Origin: Nematopogon swammerdamellus
Taxonomy: Eukaryota; Arthropoda; Insecta; Lepidoptera; Adelidae
NCBI GenBank assembly: GCA_946902875.1
Contig: OX336340.1
Coordinates: 25,807,566 to 25,871,565, forward strand
DNA length: 64,000 nucleotides
Direction: 5' to 3'
Shown: positions 21,219-31,611 of the stretch, one piece after another
How the letters are laid out: each line of letters opens with the position of its first letter
Position numbering within the stretch: the stretch's first letter is position 1
Translations under genes and position numbers: made by a program
Notes under the pieces: generated by a model
The model's input: only the letters and a program-made list of their open reading frames with translations
What the model was told of the DNA's origin: nothing
The model's database searches: none

Positions 21219-21413
21219 TATAAGTGTCGGCGGGCGGCGCGCGCGCGCTCACAATCCCACCGACACGACGACACAGCGCGCGCAGCTTTCCTACATACTA
21301 CAATCTACATACATACATCCAGCACGTGCGTCGCGCCACCGCCGGCGCCGCGGCCGCCACTCGACAAGCACTCAAGGGAGGCCGCTACGCTCCGCTCCGC
21401 AGTCGTGAGCAGA
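21219..21413 (+). promoter_or_regulatory. Candidate promoter and non-coding first exon
   Basis: TATAAG at 21219-21224 lies 32 bases before the A (21251) of an initiator-like TCACA, in a CpG-rich stretch. The following 163 bases contain no ATG-led frame of note and end in AGA with the strong splice donor GTGAGTAC at 21414 (alternative donor GTGAGC at 21405). The first plausible acceptor-plus-start downstream is ATTACAG/ATG at 24709/24710, so this could be the 5' UTR exon of the small secreted gene. This is inference; no cDNA is available. Confidence 0.35.
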
Positions 21414-21573
21414 GTGAGTACAGTTTGTGTAGCGTTACATTTCGGCTTACAACATCTTTATAATTAATATAACAACACAAATATTATTATCTCGGAACAT
21501 CCGGAATACTCATTGGTCCTGGCCACAGTTGACTATACAATACTCGCCTCACAGGCGTCTTAGGTACTACTGA

Positions 21574-21733
21574 GCTGTAAATGTAAATAGTTCGTGTTTT
21601 CCGTCCAGTTCAGGGTAGCCGATATGAAATGAAGGGAAGCACTGACATGGCACCTAGTAAACCCCTTTTTATGGGCTGACATCGTGGATGCTGTAGGTGA
21701 TCTAGGCAATCGAGTCAGTTTTCATAAAAAAAA
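21574..21733 (+). repeat. SINE-A, 5'-truncated
   Basis: Only the last third: GTAAATAGTTCGTGTTTTCC through GGCACCTAGTAAAC to TTTTCATAAAAAAAA. It lies in the putative first intron of the small secreted gene. Confidence 0.85.
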
Positions 21734-21927
21734 GCTATAACCTAGCATGAAATGTCATATTACTAAGATGTTTTATGACCAGTGCGTCCGCAACATATAG
21801 TGATAATGACACAGAGCGTCAAATACCTACCGCGCGATAATGACAATGATTTAAAGAAATATAAATAATTTAGTTATTGAAGCAAAAGAAAAATATTGTG
21901 TATATTTTCAACAAAGTAGAGAATTAT

Positions 21928-22315
21928 TGAAATAAACTTTATTGTTTATTGTATAATTTCATCCATAAGTAGGTAACCTACGCTTGGACATGTCGAAATT
22001 TCCGCCAGTTCTAAATTCAATACGAAGAAGAACTCACAAACAAACTTCGCTAGTCACAATGTTTTGTTAGTACCTTATATATAAGTATTATATTATAGTA
22101 ACTTACAAATAATTAACCCATACTACCGCTCACAAGAACATTAAAATACTTACAGCATAAACATGAATACTGAAGAATCTGACCACTCTGCTATTTACAT
22201 TACCTATATCTGGTGTATAGTGCCATCGTCAATTTGGTACTTAAATATATCAATTCGTTCAATTCAACAACAATTAGTAACAGTTTATTACAAGAAATGT
22301 AATAAAGTCATATTT
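21928..22315 (-). repeat. Jockey-like LINE 3' UTR copy
   Basis: Reverse complement of 19475-19850 almost throughout (for example GGTAACCTACGCTTGGACAT and CATAAACATGAATACTGAAG). No coding part is retained. Confidence 0.85.
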
Positions 22316-22850
22316 CACGAGCGAAGCGTAGTGAAGCATAAGCATAAGTCACTTTCATGAGCGATCACTTACAAATAAGGAAAAACCGGCAGCCAATCAA
22401 TACACAACAACTGGTTAGATAAGACGAGGTTAGATCGCGGCGGCGCGGCGGTGGCGGCGCTGCCTTGGCCCGGGACAGCTAACTAGTACAAGAAGGTGAC
22501 ACAGAGAAGAGTGCGAGCCTCGCTAGAGGTGACACGAGCGACGCACTGGCGACATAATACTACACAACACAACGCACATGCAGGCTCGGCCGGCTGCACG
22601 ACACGACCGACTCTATCATCAACTGAACAGTTTAGTCGAGTTGAACATGAGAAGGGACGATTGTGTTCAGTCGTTCGCTCCGCATAGTTCAGGATGACGA
22701 ATAAGTCGGCGGCCGATTGAAAAGTTGGTCAACTTTTTTAGTTGTACCAACTTTTTAATTGAGTCGTGGAGAGTGGGTGCCAACTGAACAGTTGAGTGGG
22801 TGTCGTGTAGCCACCCACCCTCGTCACTTTGCATGTATTTTGGTAGTTTT
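22316..22850. other. Intergenic or intron
   Basis: GGCGGCG-rich patch at 22437-22465 and a sequence with TTCAGTCGTTCG (initiator-like, about 22668) without a TATA box. TTGGTCAACTTTTTTAGTTG at 22725-22745 is imperfectly palindromic. No supported gene. Confidence 0.35.
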
Positions 22851-24355
22851 TAGGGTTCCGTACCTCAAAGGAGGAAAAAACGGAACCCTTATAGGATCAC
22901 TTTGTTGTCCGTCTGGCTGGCTGGGTGTCTGTCTGTCAAGACCCTTTTTCTCAGGAACGAGTGGAGGTATCAAGTTGAAATTAATATCAAATGCTAAGGT
23001 CTACGTTTCCTCGGAGGTGTAAAAAAGTTAAGCTTCTAGGTCAACGCAATCACTAGATACGCCCATTTAAGTCACATATTTTGCTACCGGCAAATCAAAT
23101 CAAAACCTATAGAGTACTTCCCGCTAACCTAGAATCATGAAATTTCATAGGAAGTAAGGTCTCACAGCACAAGTAAAGGAAAAAAATCGAAAAGTGTAAA
23201 TTTATGGTTATGTGACAAAAAATTATTGTTTGTTTTGTATGTCAAGGTCCCTTTTTCTCAGGAATGGATCAAGATAACAAATTGAAATTAATATGAAATA
23301 CTAAGATCTACGTCTATATAAGGTGTAGAATATTGAAGCTTCTAAATCAACGCAATCAAAAGATACGGTCATCTATGTCAGATTTCATACTGGCAAACTC
23401 ACTCAAATCAAATCAAAACCTATAGGGTATTTCCTGTTAACATAGAATCATAAAATTTGGTAAGAAGCAAGATCTTACAGCACAAGTAAAGGAAAAAATC
23501 CGAAAATTGTAAAATTGTAGTTATTGACATTTAAAAATAAAAATTGTTTTGTATGTCAAGGACCCTTTTTCTCAGGAACTGATCAAGATAACAAATTGAA
23601 ATTAATACGAAATACTAAGATCTACGATCTCTTTACGGTGTATAAAATGCAAGCTTCTAAATCAACGCAATCAAAAGATACGGCCATCTATGTCAGATTT
23701 CATACTCGCAAACTCACTCCAATCAAATCAAAACCTATAGGGTATTTCCCGCCAACCTAGAATCATAAAAATTGGTAAGAAGTAAGGTCTCATAGCACAC
23801 GTAAAGGAAAAAATCCTAAAATTTTAATCTTGTAGTTATATGATATTAAAAAAATTTGCTTGTTTTGTGTGTAAAGATCCCTTTTCTCAGTAATGAGTCA
23901 AGATATCAAATTGAAATTAATATGAAATACTAACGTCTGCGATCCCTTCGAGTTATAGAAAATGAAAGCTTCTAAATCAATATAATCAAAAGATACGGCT
24001 ATTTATGGCAAATTTTAATACTTGCAAACTCACTAAAATGAAATCAAATCCTATAGGGTACTTACCGTTGACCTAGAGTAATGAAATTAGGCAAAAAGCA
24101 AGGTCTCACATCACAAGTAAAGAAAAAAAAATTGTAGATATGTCGTTAAATATGATCATATAAGAAATATATTTTTGTATATTTCTACTCCACGAATGTC
24201 GCACAGTCAAACCATTGCTGTAGTGTTTATTTAGGCGGTTCGTGATTTTCCAAAACAATTGTTTTTGTACATACATAATACAAATATATTGAGCGATGCT
24301 GATGATACGGAACCCTCGGTGCGCGAGTCCAACTCGCACTTGCCGACTTTTTTTA
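22851..24355 (+). repeat. Lepidopteran dispersed repeat G with internal ~310-bp units
   Basis: Starts TAGGGTTCCGTACCTCAAAG and ends CGGAACCCTCGGTGCGCGAG...CTCGCACTTG, a pair of ends I recall from many moth and butterfly sequences. Inside, a unit beginning at the 'GTCAAGACCCTTTTTCTCAG' type word recurs at about 22936, 23242, 23555 and 23870. Each unit carries AAATTAATA-GAAATACTAAG and AAAACCTATAGGGTA words and differs from the others by about 15%. There is no coding capacity; the class is unknown to me. Confidence 0.75.
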
Positions 24356-24489
24356 TTACGAATCAACTGTGTAAGAATTGGTAGCTCGAGCCCTTGCAGT
24401 ACAGGCAAGATGTCTTTATGTAATATGTAGATAAAAGCAAATAGAATATAGGGCATCAACGATAGAGCGCACCTGATATAATATAATAC

Positions 24490-24640
24490 AAGTACAGTCT
24501 TGGGTCCTTCGAGAGGGGCGTGAATGGGCACCTGTCAGGCCGGCATGGCATTCGCAACTCCCGCATGCGACCGAATGTCCATGGGCGTTGTTAGACACCT
24601 TATGGGTGGCTCGGCGCCACATATCGCGCGTGGTGAGGTG
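24490..24640 (+). repeat. LINE-Y 3' fragment
   Basis: The plus strand encodes FERGVNGHLSGRHGIRNSRM and RPNVHGRC followed by a stop, the C-terminus also seen on the minus strand at 34783-35202. It then runs into GGGTGGCTCGGCGCCACATA, the tail also present inverted at 29745-29780. Confidence 0.7.
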
Positions 24641-24709
24641 TGCAGTGTGAGGTGATGCTTATGTTATTGTGAAGGGGAGTGAAGTTGGACTGTGCGGCGG
24701 CGATTACAG

Positions 24710-26454
24710 ATGAGAGGGAGGTGCGTCGGTGCGGGGGCGGCGGCGGCGGCGGGGCTGGCGGCGGTGCTGGTGTGCTGGCTGGCGGGGGCGGAGGCGGCGC
24801 CCGCCCCCCGACCCGACAGCGAGGTCGTCGACCCTCCGCCACCAGGATTCGCCTACGGTACGCTACCATACCACCATACTATCACTACGGACTTTAAACA
24901 ATACACCGTCATTTTCAAAACAGCTATTTTTAAACGTGTTTTGTTATGTAATCCGCTATGGGTGGCTGAGTGGGTCAGAGGGGCCAGAGCACACGGTTCG
25001 ACCAGACAGAATCAGTATCATCTCCGAGAAGGTTCCATTGCAAAAGCTCTCATTTGTATTAGTGCCTTCCTTGGCTACGCTGCACTAGAGGAGAACACCA
25101 GCCGAGGCTGCTTTGCGGTCATCTTTCATCGAGTAGGGTTTGTATTAATCCAGTCGCTACAATAAACGAAATAGGATTTTTCTGAAGGGTCTAAGTTGGG
25201 CGCTGACTTTTCCACATCGATACACGTATATAGTTTCCTCTGTTTTAATGGAATGTACGAGTATATAGCCGGCACGACCGAAGGGAAGCACTGACATGGC
25301 ACCTAGTTCAGCAAGGTGTTATGGACTGACATCTAGGATGTAGTAGGTTATGTAGACAAGCGTGTCTGTTTCCATAAAAAAAAAATTATACCGGTCGTTT
25401 TCACGACCTTCCGATACAATGTATCTGCCAGTTATCTCTTATGAAATGTCACGAGAAATGTCAACCAAGAAATAACTGTTGGATTAGAAGTAACCAGAGA
25501 TGGTGAAAATGTGCGATGGACGATGAATGTACAACACGATTCAAATAAGAATAGGATTTTACGAACTGTCAAACTGACAAAACAAACTGTTGTTTGTACG
25601 GTCTGCACGCCCGCACGGGTTTACAAGTTTACGTTTCTTTGTTTCAATTGTTAATTTTCTTTGTCATCGCGTTGTTGACTGCTATTTGTTATTGTTAAGT
25701 TTGTTATTGACTTTCTTGCTCATGGACCTTTCCGTGTGTAGATGACAATGAGTAAAAGACGTTCCGTTTTACATCGAAGATCTCGAGAAATTATCAGGAA
25801 TTTTGATATTGAGTTCTTCGTGGGCGAAAAAGAACACGCCTCTGCGATCTGCGACTATACACCACTGAGCTACCGAGGCTGACCTCATTATAATATTAGT
25901 ACGTATAAGTACATTTATAGTCTATAACATATGGTCTATAATATGAAAATATTCTAATAACTTTCATTTACTCTTGGGTGATGGATGACAGCAACAGCAG
26001 CAGCAGTAGCGACTCGGAATAATCAGACAACGATGCTGAAATGAGAGATATTGAAGAGCTGGAGTAGAATAACAAGTTTTGTATGTATCGCTGTGTGATT
26101 CTGATTCTGTGTTCTTCTAAGAAATATTTATTTACAAGTTATTAATTATTCTCTTTTTTCGAATGGTATTTTCCTTTTTTGCACACCATACTGAAGTTTT
26201 ACTGAAGTGAAGGCAGTTTGACGTTTGTCCCGTCAGTTTGACAGTCGTAGAATCCTATTCTTATTTGAATCGTGCTGTACGAATCAATGTTGATAACATA
26301 TTAATATCTCGCTTGGCGGCCGGCAGGTGGCATCCCGTACGGCAGCGTGAGCGGTAACGTGGGCGAGTACTTCCGGCAGCTACAAGGGGCGCCATCTGTG
26401 TCGCGCCACGCACACTACTACAGCGCCAACCACGACTACATCGTGCTGCCGTAG
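24710..26454 (+). CDS. Small secreted peptide, two coding exons (91 aa)
   Basis: Exon 24710-24857 (148 nt) joins exon 26327-26454 (128 nt) across a GT-AG intron (donor TACG/GTACGC, acceptor GCCGGCAG/GTGG). The Gly codon split between them (G|GT) keeps the frame. The product begins MRGRCVGAGAAAAAGLAAVL, a signal peptide ending near AGAEA, followed by a mature chain of about 62 residues: APRPDSEVVDPPPPGFAYGG, IPYGSVSGNVGEYFRQLQG and a Tyr/His-rich end HAHYYSANHDYIVLP. Codons in both exons are strongly G/C-ending, unlike the AT-rich intron, which supports both exons. No dibasic sites or cysteines occur in the mature part, so a classical neuropeptide or disulphide-rich toxin is unlikely. I do not recognise the family. 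The ATG directly follows ATTACAG, a possible acceptor for an upstream 5' UTR exon. The 1469-bp intron contains a SINE piece and a deleted transposon. Confidence 0.75.
25262..25386 (+). repeat. SINE-A 3' fragment in the intron
   Basis: Begins TAGCCGGCACGACCGAAGGG and ends GTTTCCATAAAAAAAA; the first two thirds are missing. Confidence 0.85.
25537..26281 (+). mobile_element. Internally deleted DNA transposon in the intron
   Basis: Bounded by inverted ends: GTACAACACGATTCAAATAA at the left and its near complement (...TTATTTGAATCGTGCTGTAC) at the right, continuing inward through AGAATAGGATT and CTGTCAAACTGAC. Between them survive an N-terminal coding scrap, MTMSKRRSVLHRRSREIIRN (from 25742), and a C-terminal scrap, DDSNSSSSSDSE, stop, SDNDAEMRDIEELE (about 25985-26067). 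Both resemble the ends of an arthropod DDE transposase; the catalytic middle is gone. A 32-base SINE-A head piece (25853-25884, minus) lies in the gap. Confidence 0.6.
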
Positions 26455-27246
26455 ACTCGCTCGCCCGCGCGCGCGCGCCGCTTACACTTCGACACGAACC
26501 ATCTCCGAAGTGATCGTGTCTTTTATTTAGTTATGTACACTCTCGCAAGATGAATAATTAGTTGGTTCCACCGCACCGCAGCACCAACCGTACTTAGTGT
26601 CATACATACCCATATACTTATTTAATCATTTATTAAATTTATTCCGGAAATACAACAATACAAAGTTATAAAAAAGGTAAACAATTTCCAAGGTATGTGA
26701 CCAGTGGTTTATTCCATTGAAGCACAGCATACATTATTACATACAACAAGCCAATAGATATCTATACAAATATGCACGAATGAGTATATAATTTGTAATA
26801 TTTGTTAAGCAGTACCTACCTGTTAATGACGCACAAGCATTGGTAAAGTTACCAAATAAGAAAAAAAGTATCTAGAGATATTTTAAAAGCACAAACAAAT
26901 AATTCATATTAATTTACTTTTAAGTTATCTATTTTTGTTTAAATATATAATATTAACTCGTTTTCGTATTTCGTTTCGTAATAATGAACGTTTACACATG
27001 TTGGTGCTAGGTACATATGTATTTATTTAATTAAACGACTGATCTATTGGTACGTAGCTTGTTTATTAAAGTCGCATCGCACCTACATTATTTATATCGT
27101 CATGTTTTTTTCGCTTCTGCGATCCTGAACGCAAATCCCTTCCAAAAGAAAAACTCGTCAGTCCATCCGCACCCAGCACTCGTGCGACGCGTGGCTTCAC
27201 CGCACCCTGTCGCCTGCCACACCCTGCCGCCATCGCGGAGACTAAT
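26455..27246. other. 3' flank of the small secreted gene
   Basis: AT-rich. ATTAAA, a variant poly(A) signal, lies at about 26632, 178 bases past the stop. Nothing else is recognised. Confidence 0.4.
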
Positions 27247-27465
27247 TGCCGTGCCAGTACCTTCTTTCAGTCCTGCAGGCTACGCAGAACTAGATAGAAA
27301 ACGCACGTGTACCTAGGTACCAATATTCTATAGAGCTTTCGACCCACCTTCAGTCGATGCAGTTGTAACAATCCGAGCGGGTTTTACCCTACCGACCGTC
27401 CAGCTAGTGTGTCAAGGGAAGGGAAGTTAAAAGGTAAGTAAGGGCATTGCATGGAATCTGAACAA
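27247..27465 (-). repeat. SINE-A or SINE-B body, highly diverged
   Basis: Recognisable words on the plus strand: TTTCAGTCCTGCAGGCTAC, TTCGACCCACCTTCAGTCGA, GAGCGGGTTTTACCCTACC and GCATGGAATCTGAAC, in the order of the minus-strand SINE body. It is older than the other copies. Confidence 0.6.
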
Positions 27466-27816
27466 TGGAAAATGGCGCTCCATCTCACAGTAGGCGGTAG
27501 GTAGGTAGGTAGGTAAGTTACTTGTGCGTCTCCATCCTTCAGTAGCGGCCACTCTCGCATTGTTCCTAGCCCAATTGCGGGTAATTGTGACGACAATAAT
27601 ACTTGTATGTACATAGGTATTGGTCGTGGGAGCCTCCGAGCCGCTCCGCGCCGGCGCACTGTCGGACTCACCGCGCTCGATGTTGGTTTCTTGTGAACTT
27701 CACTCGATGCCTGTAATTATCTCAGTTGCATGTTGTATGTGTACTAAGAGGGCGAGGTGAGTGTGGCGTGTCGACTATACTCTAGGACGCAGTTAGCTCG
27801 TCAGAGTAGGTGTGGG
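27466..27816. other. Intergenic
   Basis: GTAG tetramer run at about 27492-27515, then mixed sequence. No gene seen. Confidence 0.4.
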
Positions 27817-28127
27817 GTACCGTGTGGGGCCGGTACTTTAAAAGAATAGCCCCACTGCATCTCTCCCCGTATGTCGTAATGGGCGACTGAGGGATATGAC
27901 TCCCTTCTTATATTACTAGGTGGTAGGGTTTAACCCGCCCGGGTTGGTACCACCGCACTGAATGAAAGGTCGGTCGAAACGGCTATGTAAATAGTTTGTG
28001 TTTTCCGTCCAGTTCAGCGTAGCCGGCACGACTGAAGGGAAGAACTGACGTGGCACCAAGTTCACCCGGTGTGTATGGGCTGACATGACGGCTGTTCTAG
28101 GTGATGTAGCCAACCGTGTCAGGTATC
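27817..28127 (+). repeat. SINE-B copy
   Basis: Head GTGTGGGGCCGGTACTTTAA, CATCTCTCCCCGTATGTCGT and GACTGAGGGATATGACTCCC, then the same body as SINE-A from CTAGGTGGTAGGGTTTAACC onward, ending near GTAGCCAACCGTGTCAGGTA. No tRNA boxes are present in this head. Confidence 0.85.
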
Positions 28128-28544
28128 CACCTGCCTACAGGAGGTGCCTAGTAGGTACTAGCCGGCCGACACGCTCCAGTACGCTCATGTCTACAGAATC
28201 GCAACCACATTTTGTACACGATGCGTGCAATTCCGATTAAAATATATGCGTCCACTGCTAGACATACGCCTCTACAACCTTTCTCCAGTCCTCTCGGGCT
28301 TCAGCCGTACGGAAACACTGATTGCCTCCGATGTACTTGATGTCGTCGTCTCAACTGTCCGTCACCGTCCCCACGGCCGCCGCGCCGCCGCCGCGCCGGT
28401 GGTGTAGGGCACGGTTACTCCAGCTGTCGTCGTCTCATCGACTGACGTATTTATAAATGGTTATATTAATTAATGTTGTAACGCCACCGCCGCCGGCGCC
28501 ACCGCCGCCGGCGCCGCCGCCGGCACCGCCGCCGCCGTACTCAC
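28128..28544. other. Intergenic or intron, triplet-rich
   Basis: Mixed sequence ending in a GCCGCC/GGCGCC triplet run (28478-28537). On the minus strand that run lies directly after the donor of the microexon. Confidence 0.35.
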
Positions 28545-28577
28545 TTCCTTTGGGGTGTGCACATCTGTTATACTGTT
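28545..28577 (-). CDS. Candidate 33-nt microexon of a minus-strand gene
   Basis: On the minus strand a branch-point-like GACTAAT is followed by a pyrimidine tract (CCTTTTTTCCTTTGC, then ATTCCGATTCCAG), then 33 bases ending AAAGGAA and the donor GTGAGTAC. Every splice element is close to consensus, and 33 bases keep frame. In the first frame it reads NSITDVHTPKE; the third frame, QYNRCAHPKG, is also open and the second has a stop. The parent gene is not identified and the flanking exons were not found in the window, so coding status and frame are inferred. It could instead be an untranslated exon. Confidence 0.45.
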
Positions 28578-28621
28578 CTGGAATCGGAATGCAAAGGAAA
28601 AAAGGTATTAGTCGGAAGACT

Positions 28622-28940
28622 AACCGTGTGGGGCCGGTACTTTAAAAGAATAGCCCCACTGCATCTCTCCCCGTGTATGTCGTAAAAGGCGACTAAGGGA
28701 TATGACTCCCTTCTTATATTACTAGGTGGTAGGGTTTAACCCGCCCGGGTTGGTACCACCGCACTGAATGAAAGGTCGGTCGAAACGGCTATGTAAATAG
28801 TTTGTGTTTTCCGTCCACTTCAGTGTAGCCGGCACGACCGAAGGGAAGCACTGACGTGGCACCAAGTTCACCCGGTGTTATGGGCTGACATCACGGATGT
28901 TGTAGGTGATGTAGCCAACCATGTCAGTTTCAATAAAAAA
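28622..28940 (+). repeat. SINE-B copy
   Basis: Very close to 27817-28127 over the whole length (both begin GTGTGGGGCCGGTACTTTAA), but retains GTCGTAAAAGGCGACTAAGG and a complete 3' end (TCAATAAAAAAAAAGA). Confidence 0.88.
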
Positions 28941-29744
28941 AAAGACTATCACACCGCAACCGGCATTTTTTGCTCGGTTAACCGACAAAAGAGCGGTCAC
29001 TTTGTCCGCCCTAGGGTAGGGCGGTCGCAGTGACCGAGTGCTGCTAGGTGCGAGCGGCATCGAAGCCGCTACTGCTGCTGGCGCGTTCCGCGGTCTCTCC
29101 ACTGCAGCAGCTGCCTGCGTTGTGAAGAGTACGGCGAATGAGTCGCTATCCCCGGGTGCCTGTGCAGGTTGGCGTTTCTATGGTAGCAGGGCGCACCTGT
29201 GGCGATCCTTGCGCATCGCCACAGCTGTGTACTCGAGTTGGTTCACTGCACACGCTTGTATTACACATGAATGGAACCAAAGCCGAAAGAAATTGAGCGT
29301 GCAACAACTCGGATCTTCCGCGAGAGTTCAACGCGACTCGATTCGTCAAGGACGCGACTAAAATAGCCGCCGCCGAACAATAGCTAGGAATAATCGATAG
29401 TCGGAGGTGACTTTAAGATTTTTTAGTTAATTTATAGATTGGCCACGCCGCCGCGCCGCGCCGCCGCCCGCGCCCCCGCCGCGCGGTGCGGCGCCCCGCG
29501 AGCCTCTCCGCAAGGAGGTTGCCGCGCGCGGTGCGACGACACTTACTCCACCAATTCCAATGTATTCAACCTAAGTGTACTCAATGAAACTGATATACAA
29601 ACCTGAAGGTTCTGAAGAACGTATTACCACTAATAATGTATTAATTTTAATTTATATTACATTATGTATATTACCAGTGTAGAAAACATTGCAATGAAAA
29701 AAACTGAAATGGTTAGTGAAATATTAAATGTTTTTGTAATTGAA
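28941..29744. other. Intergenic or intron
   Basis: 28990-29037 folds on itself (GCGGTCACTTTGTCCGCCC with GGGCGGTCGCAGTGACCG). 29038-29361 is open on the plus strand for 107 codons but begins with GTG and has no known motif. 29440-29540 is GCCGCC-rich. A good minus-strand donor, GGTGGA/GTAAGTG, lies at 29544 with a possible acceptor about 56 bases upstream (frame VCISVSLSTLRLNTLELV); weak support. Confidence 0.3.
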
Positions 29745-29995
29745 GGAGTGACATATGGCGCCGAGCCACCCCTCGAGTTAATTTTCTATGTATCGATATT
29801 GTAACTGTTTGTTTCTCTATAAGTTTAAAATAAAAATAAATAAATAAGGCGTCTCACGACGCCCATGGACATTTGGTTGTATGCGGAGGATGCGAATGAC
29901 GGGTGCCCATTCATGCCCAACCCCTCGACTTGAAAGACCCGAGACTATACTTTGGGGGAAGTATATGTGCAGGGAGAGCGGACCAGAGTTTACCG
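29745..29995 (-). repeat. LINE-Y 3' end fragment
   Basis: Plus-strand words ACGCCCATGGACATTTGG, GGTGCCCATTCATGCCC and AAGACCCGAGACTATACTTT match the inverted LINE-Y ends at 34783-34930. 29745-29780 is the tail. Confidence 0.7.
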
Positions 29996-30588
29996 GATAT
30001 TTTGCGTATATTTAATAAATTAATTATATTTAATTATATTTATTTAATTATATTTTCTAAATCAATAAAGTTCTATCTATGTAGGTCAGTGTTACGTGTA
30101 ACGCATTCGAGTTTCCAATTATACATACTACTCGAATATTATTATTATTTATGGTTTTATTGTTGCACGACTGATTCTAATATGTAAGAATAGTTTTTAG
30201 TTCTAATTCTAATGTTAAGAATAAATACATTTCTTTATCTCTATTTATATTATTTTGTTAAGTACGGACTTCATTCAAATTGTGATTTTTTTTGACAAAC
30301 GTTTATTTCTTCTGGTAGGTTTTTTGAAATTTTTTATTTTTGTTATTGTTTGATTGACTGATGAGTTCCTTATGTTAATCTTAAACGTAATTATTATTTC
30401 AAAAGCGATGTCGGGTCGATGTAGGTACATACTGGATAATCACACAAATTTTACGAAATATTCTCAACAACTGCCTCTGTGAGACATATTTTCCAAGTGC
30501 AGAGGATCTGTATGAAAATGCTTATGTTCTTATGTTCTTATGACATAAAATACATTTGAAATAAGAATATCTGAACAATGCGTTATTA
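29996..30588. other. AT-rich intergenic
   Basis: Mostly A/T with TTATG repeats at 30515-30543. No gene. Confidence 0.4.
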
Positions 30589-30662
30589 TATATAACGAAC
30601 TATTCCAACATTCGTAGTACGCCAGTACTCTTTTCTATTCTGTGGTACTGCGAGAAGATGAA
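30589..30662 (+). promoter_or_regulatory. Candidate promoter with minimal first exon (ATGAA/GTGAGT)
   Basis: TATATAAC at 30589-30596, an initiator-like CCAGTA with its A at 30624 (33 bases after TATAAC), and an ATG at 30658 followed after two bases by the strong donor GTGAGTG at 30663. Insect secretory and cuticle genes often have such tiny first coding exons. The second exon is not proven; a phase-compatible acceptor is at 33632 (see 33634-33742). Confidence 0.3.
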
Positions 30663-31611
30663 GTGAGTGTACAGTGGGGTTAGGCGGCGCGGCGGCGCGG
30701 CGGCGAGGGCGCGGGCGGGGCGGCGGGGGCGGCGCGGCGCCCCCGCTGCGCTGCCGCGACAATCTACAGAGTCATTCCGCAATGATTTATGAAAATGTTT
30801 ATTCTGGAGCCGCAGTGTACAATTTTAGCTTTTGTAAATTTTCCAAAAAGATCAAAAGGCAAAATTCGCGATCCCCAAACATGTTCGAATGAGCCGTCAC
30901 ACAAATGTATAAGTATAGATCGTTATCATAACATATTTTAGATATGAAATATTTCTGAACCAATCTGTAGGTAGGCACAGTAGAATTGTATTGAAGTTGC
31001 GAGCAGCTCTTCCGATTCATAAACCGGACGCCGCCGCCGCTGGTAGTTCCGTTTATTGTTTGTAACTGCCCTTCGGTCCAGGCCGAAGGGCAGCCCTTCG
31101 GCCTGGTCTTTAGTGGTACTTATTAAAAAAAAATTCAAACAATATGTGAAATGCTGAAATGCTACAGGTAGGTATGTATAGGACAGTGGTTTGGTGAAGG
31201 CCGATGCAACGGATAGCAGTAAACTGGCGCGCGGTGATGTAGTAATGCGCGACATGCGTTGTCGCAGTAGATAGATGAGTACCTACGAGTGACGCGTGCC
31301 GCTCCACTCGCCAATAAGTTCACGTGGCCTGTCATTACACGACACACGATACGACGCATCGCCGACATCAATAGGCCCTTTCCCCATATTCACATATATT
31401 CCACTCCACCTAGTCACGCACTAGATGAACCTACACATTGCTATGCAAAAGTAAAATGAAAGTACTGTCTAGCGAGAGTAATGTAGGGTCGAATCTAAAA
31501 GTGAAGAAGCTCGAGTTATAAATTCCTCTCAGCCACCTCTCACTTCCAACCTGCAGCCCCCTCAGCGGGCGCGGCGAGTCGGCCCTCGTTTGCGCAATCA
31601 GTGTGCCTAAC
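30663..31611. other. Intergenic or intron
   Basis: GGCGGC-rich patch at 30684-30750. 31068-31108 is a compact multiple palindrome around GGCCGAAGGGC. A minus-strand frame at 30938-31255 has no recognisable motif. Confidence 0.35.

Noticed and set aside
27420..27445. GTAAGTAAG donor-like word
   Set aside because: Falls inside a diverged SINE (the CCTTCTTACC region), with no exon on either side.
29038..29361. 107-codon plus-strand open frame
   Set aside because: No ATG start, no motif, no splice or promoter context; kept only as a remark.
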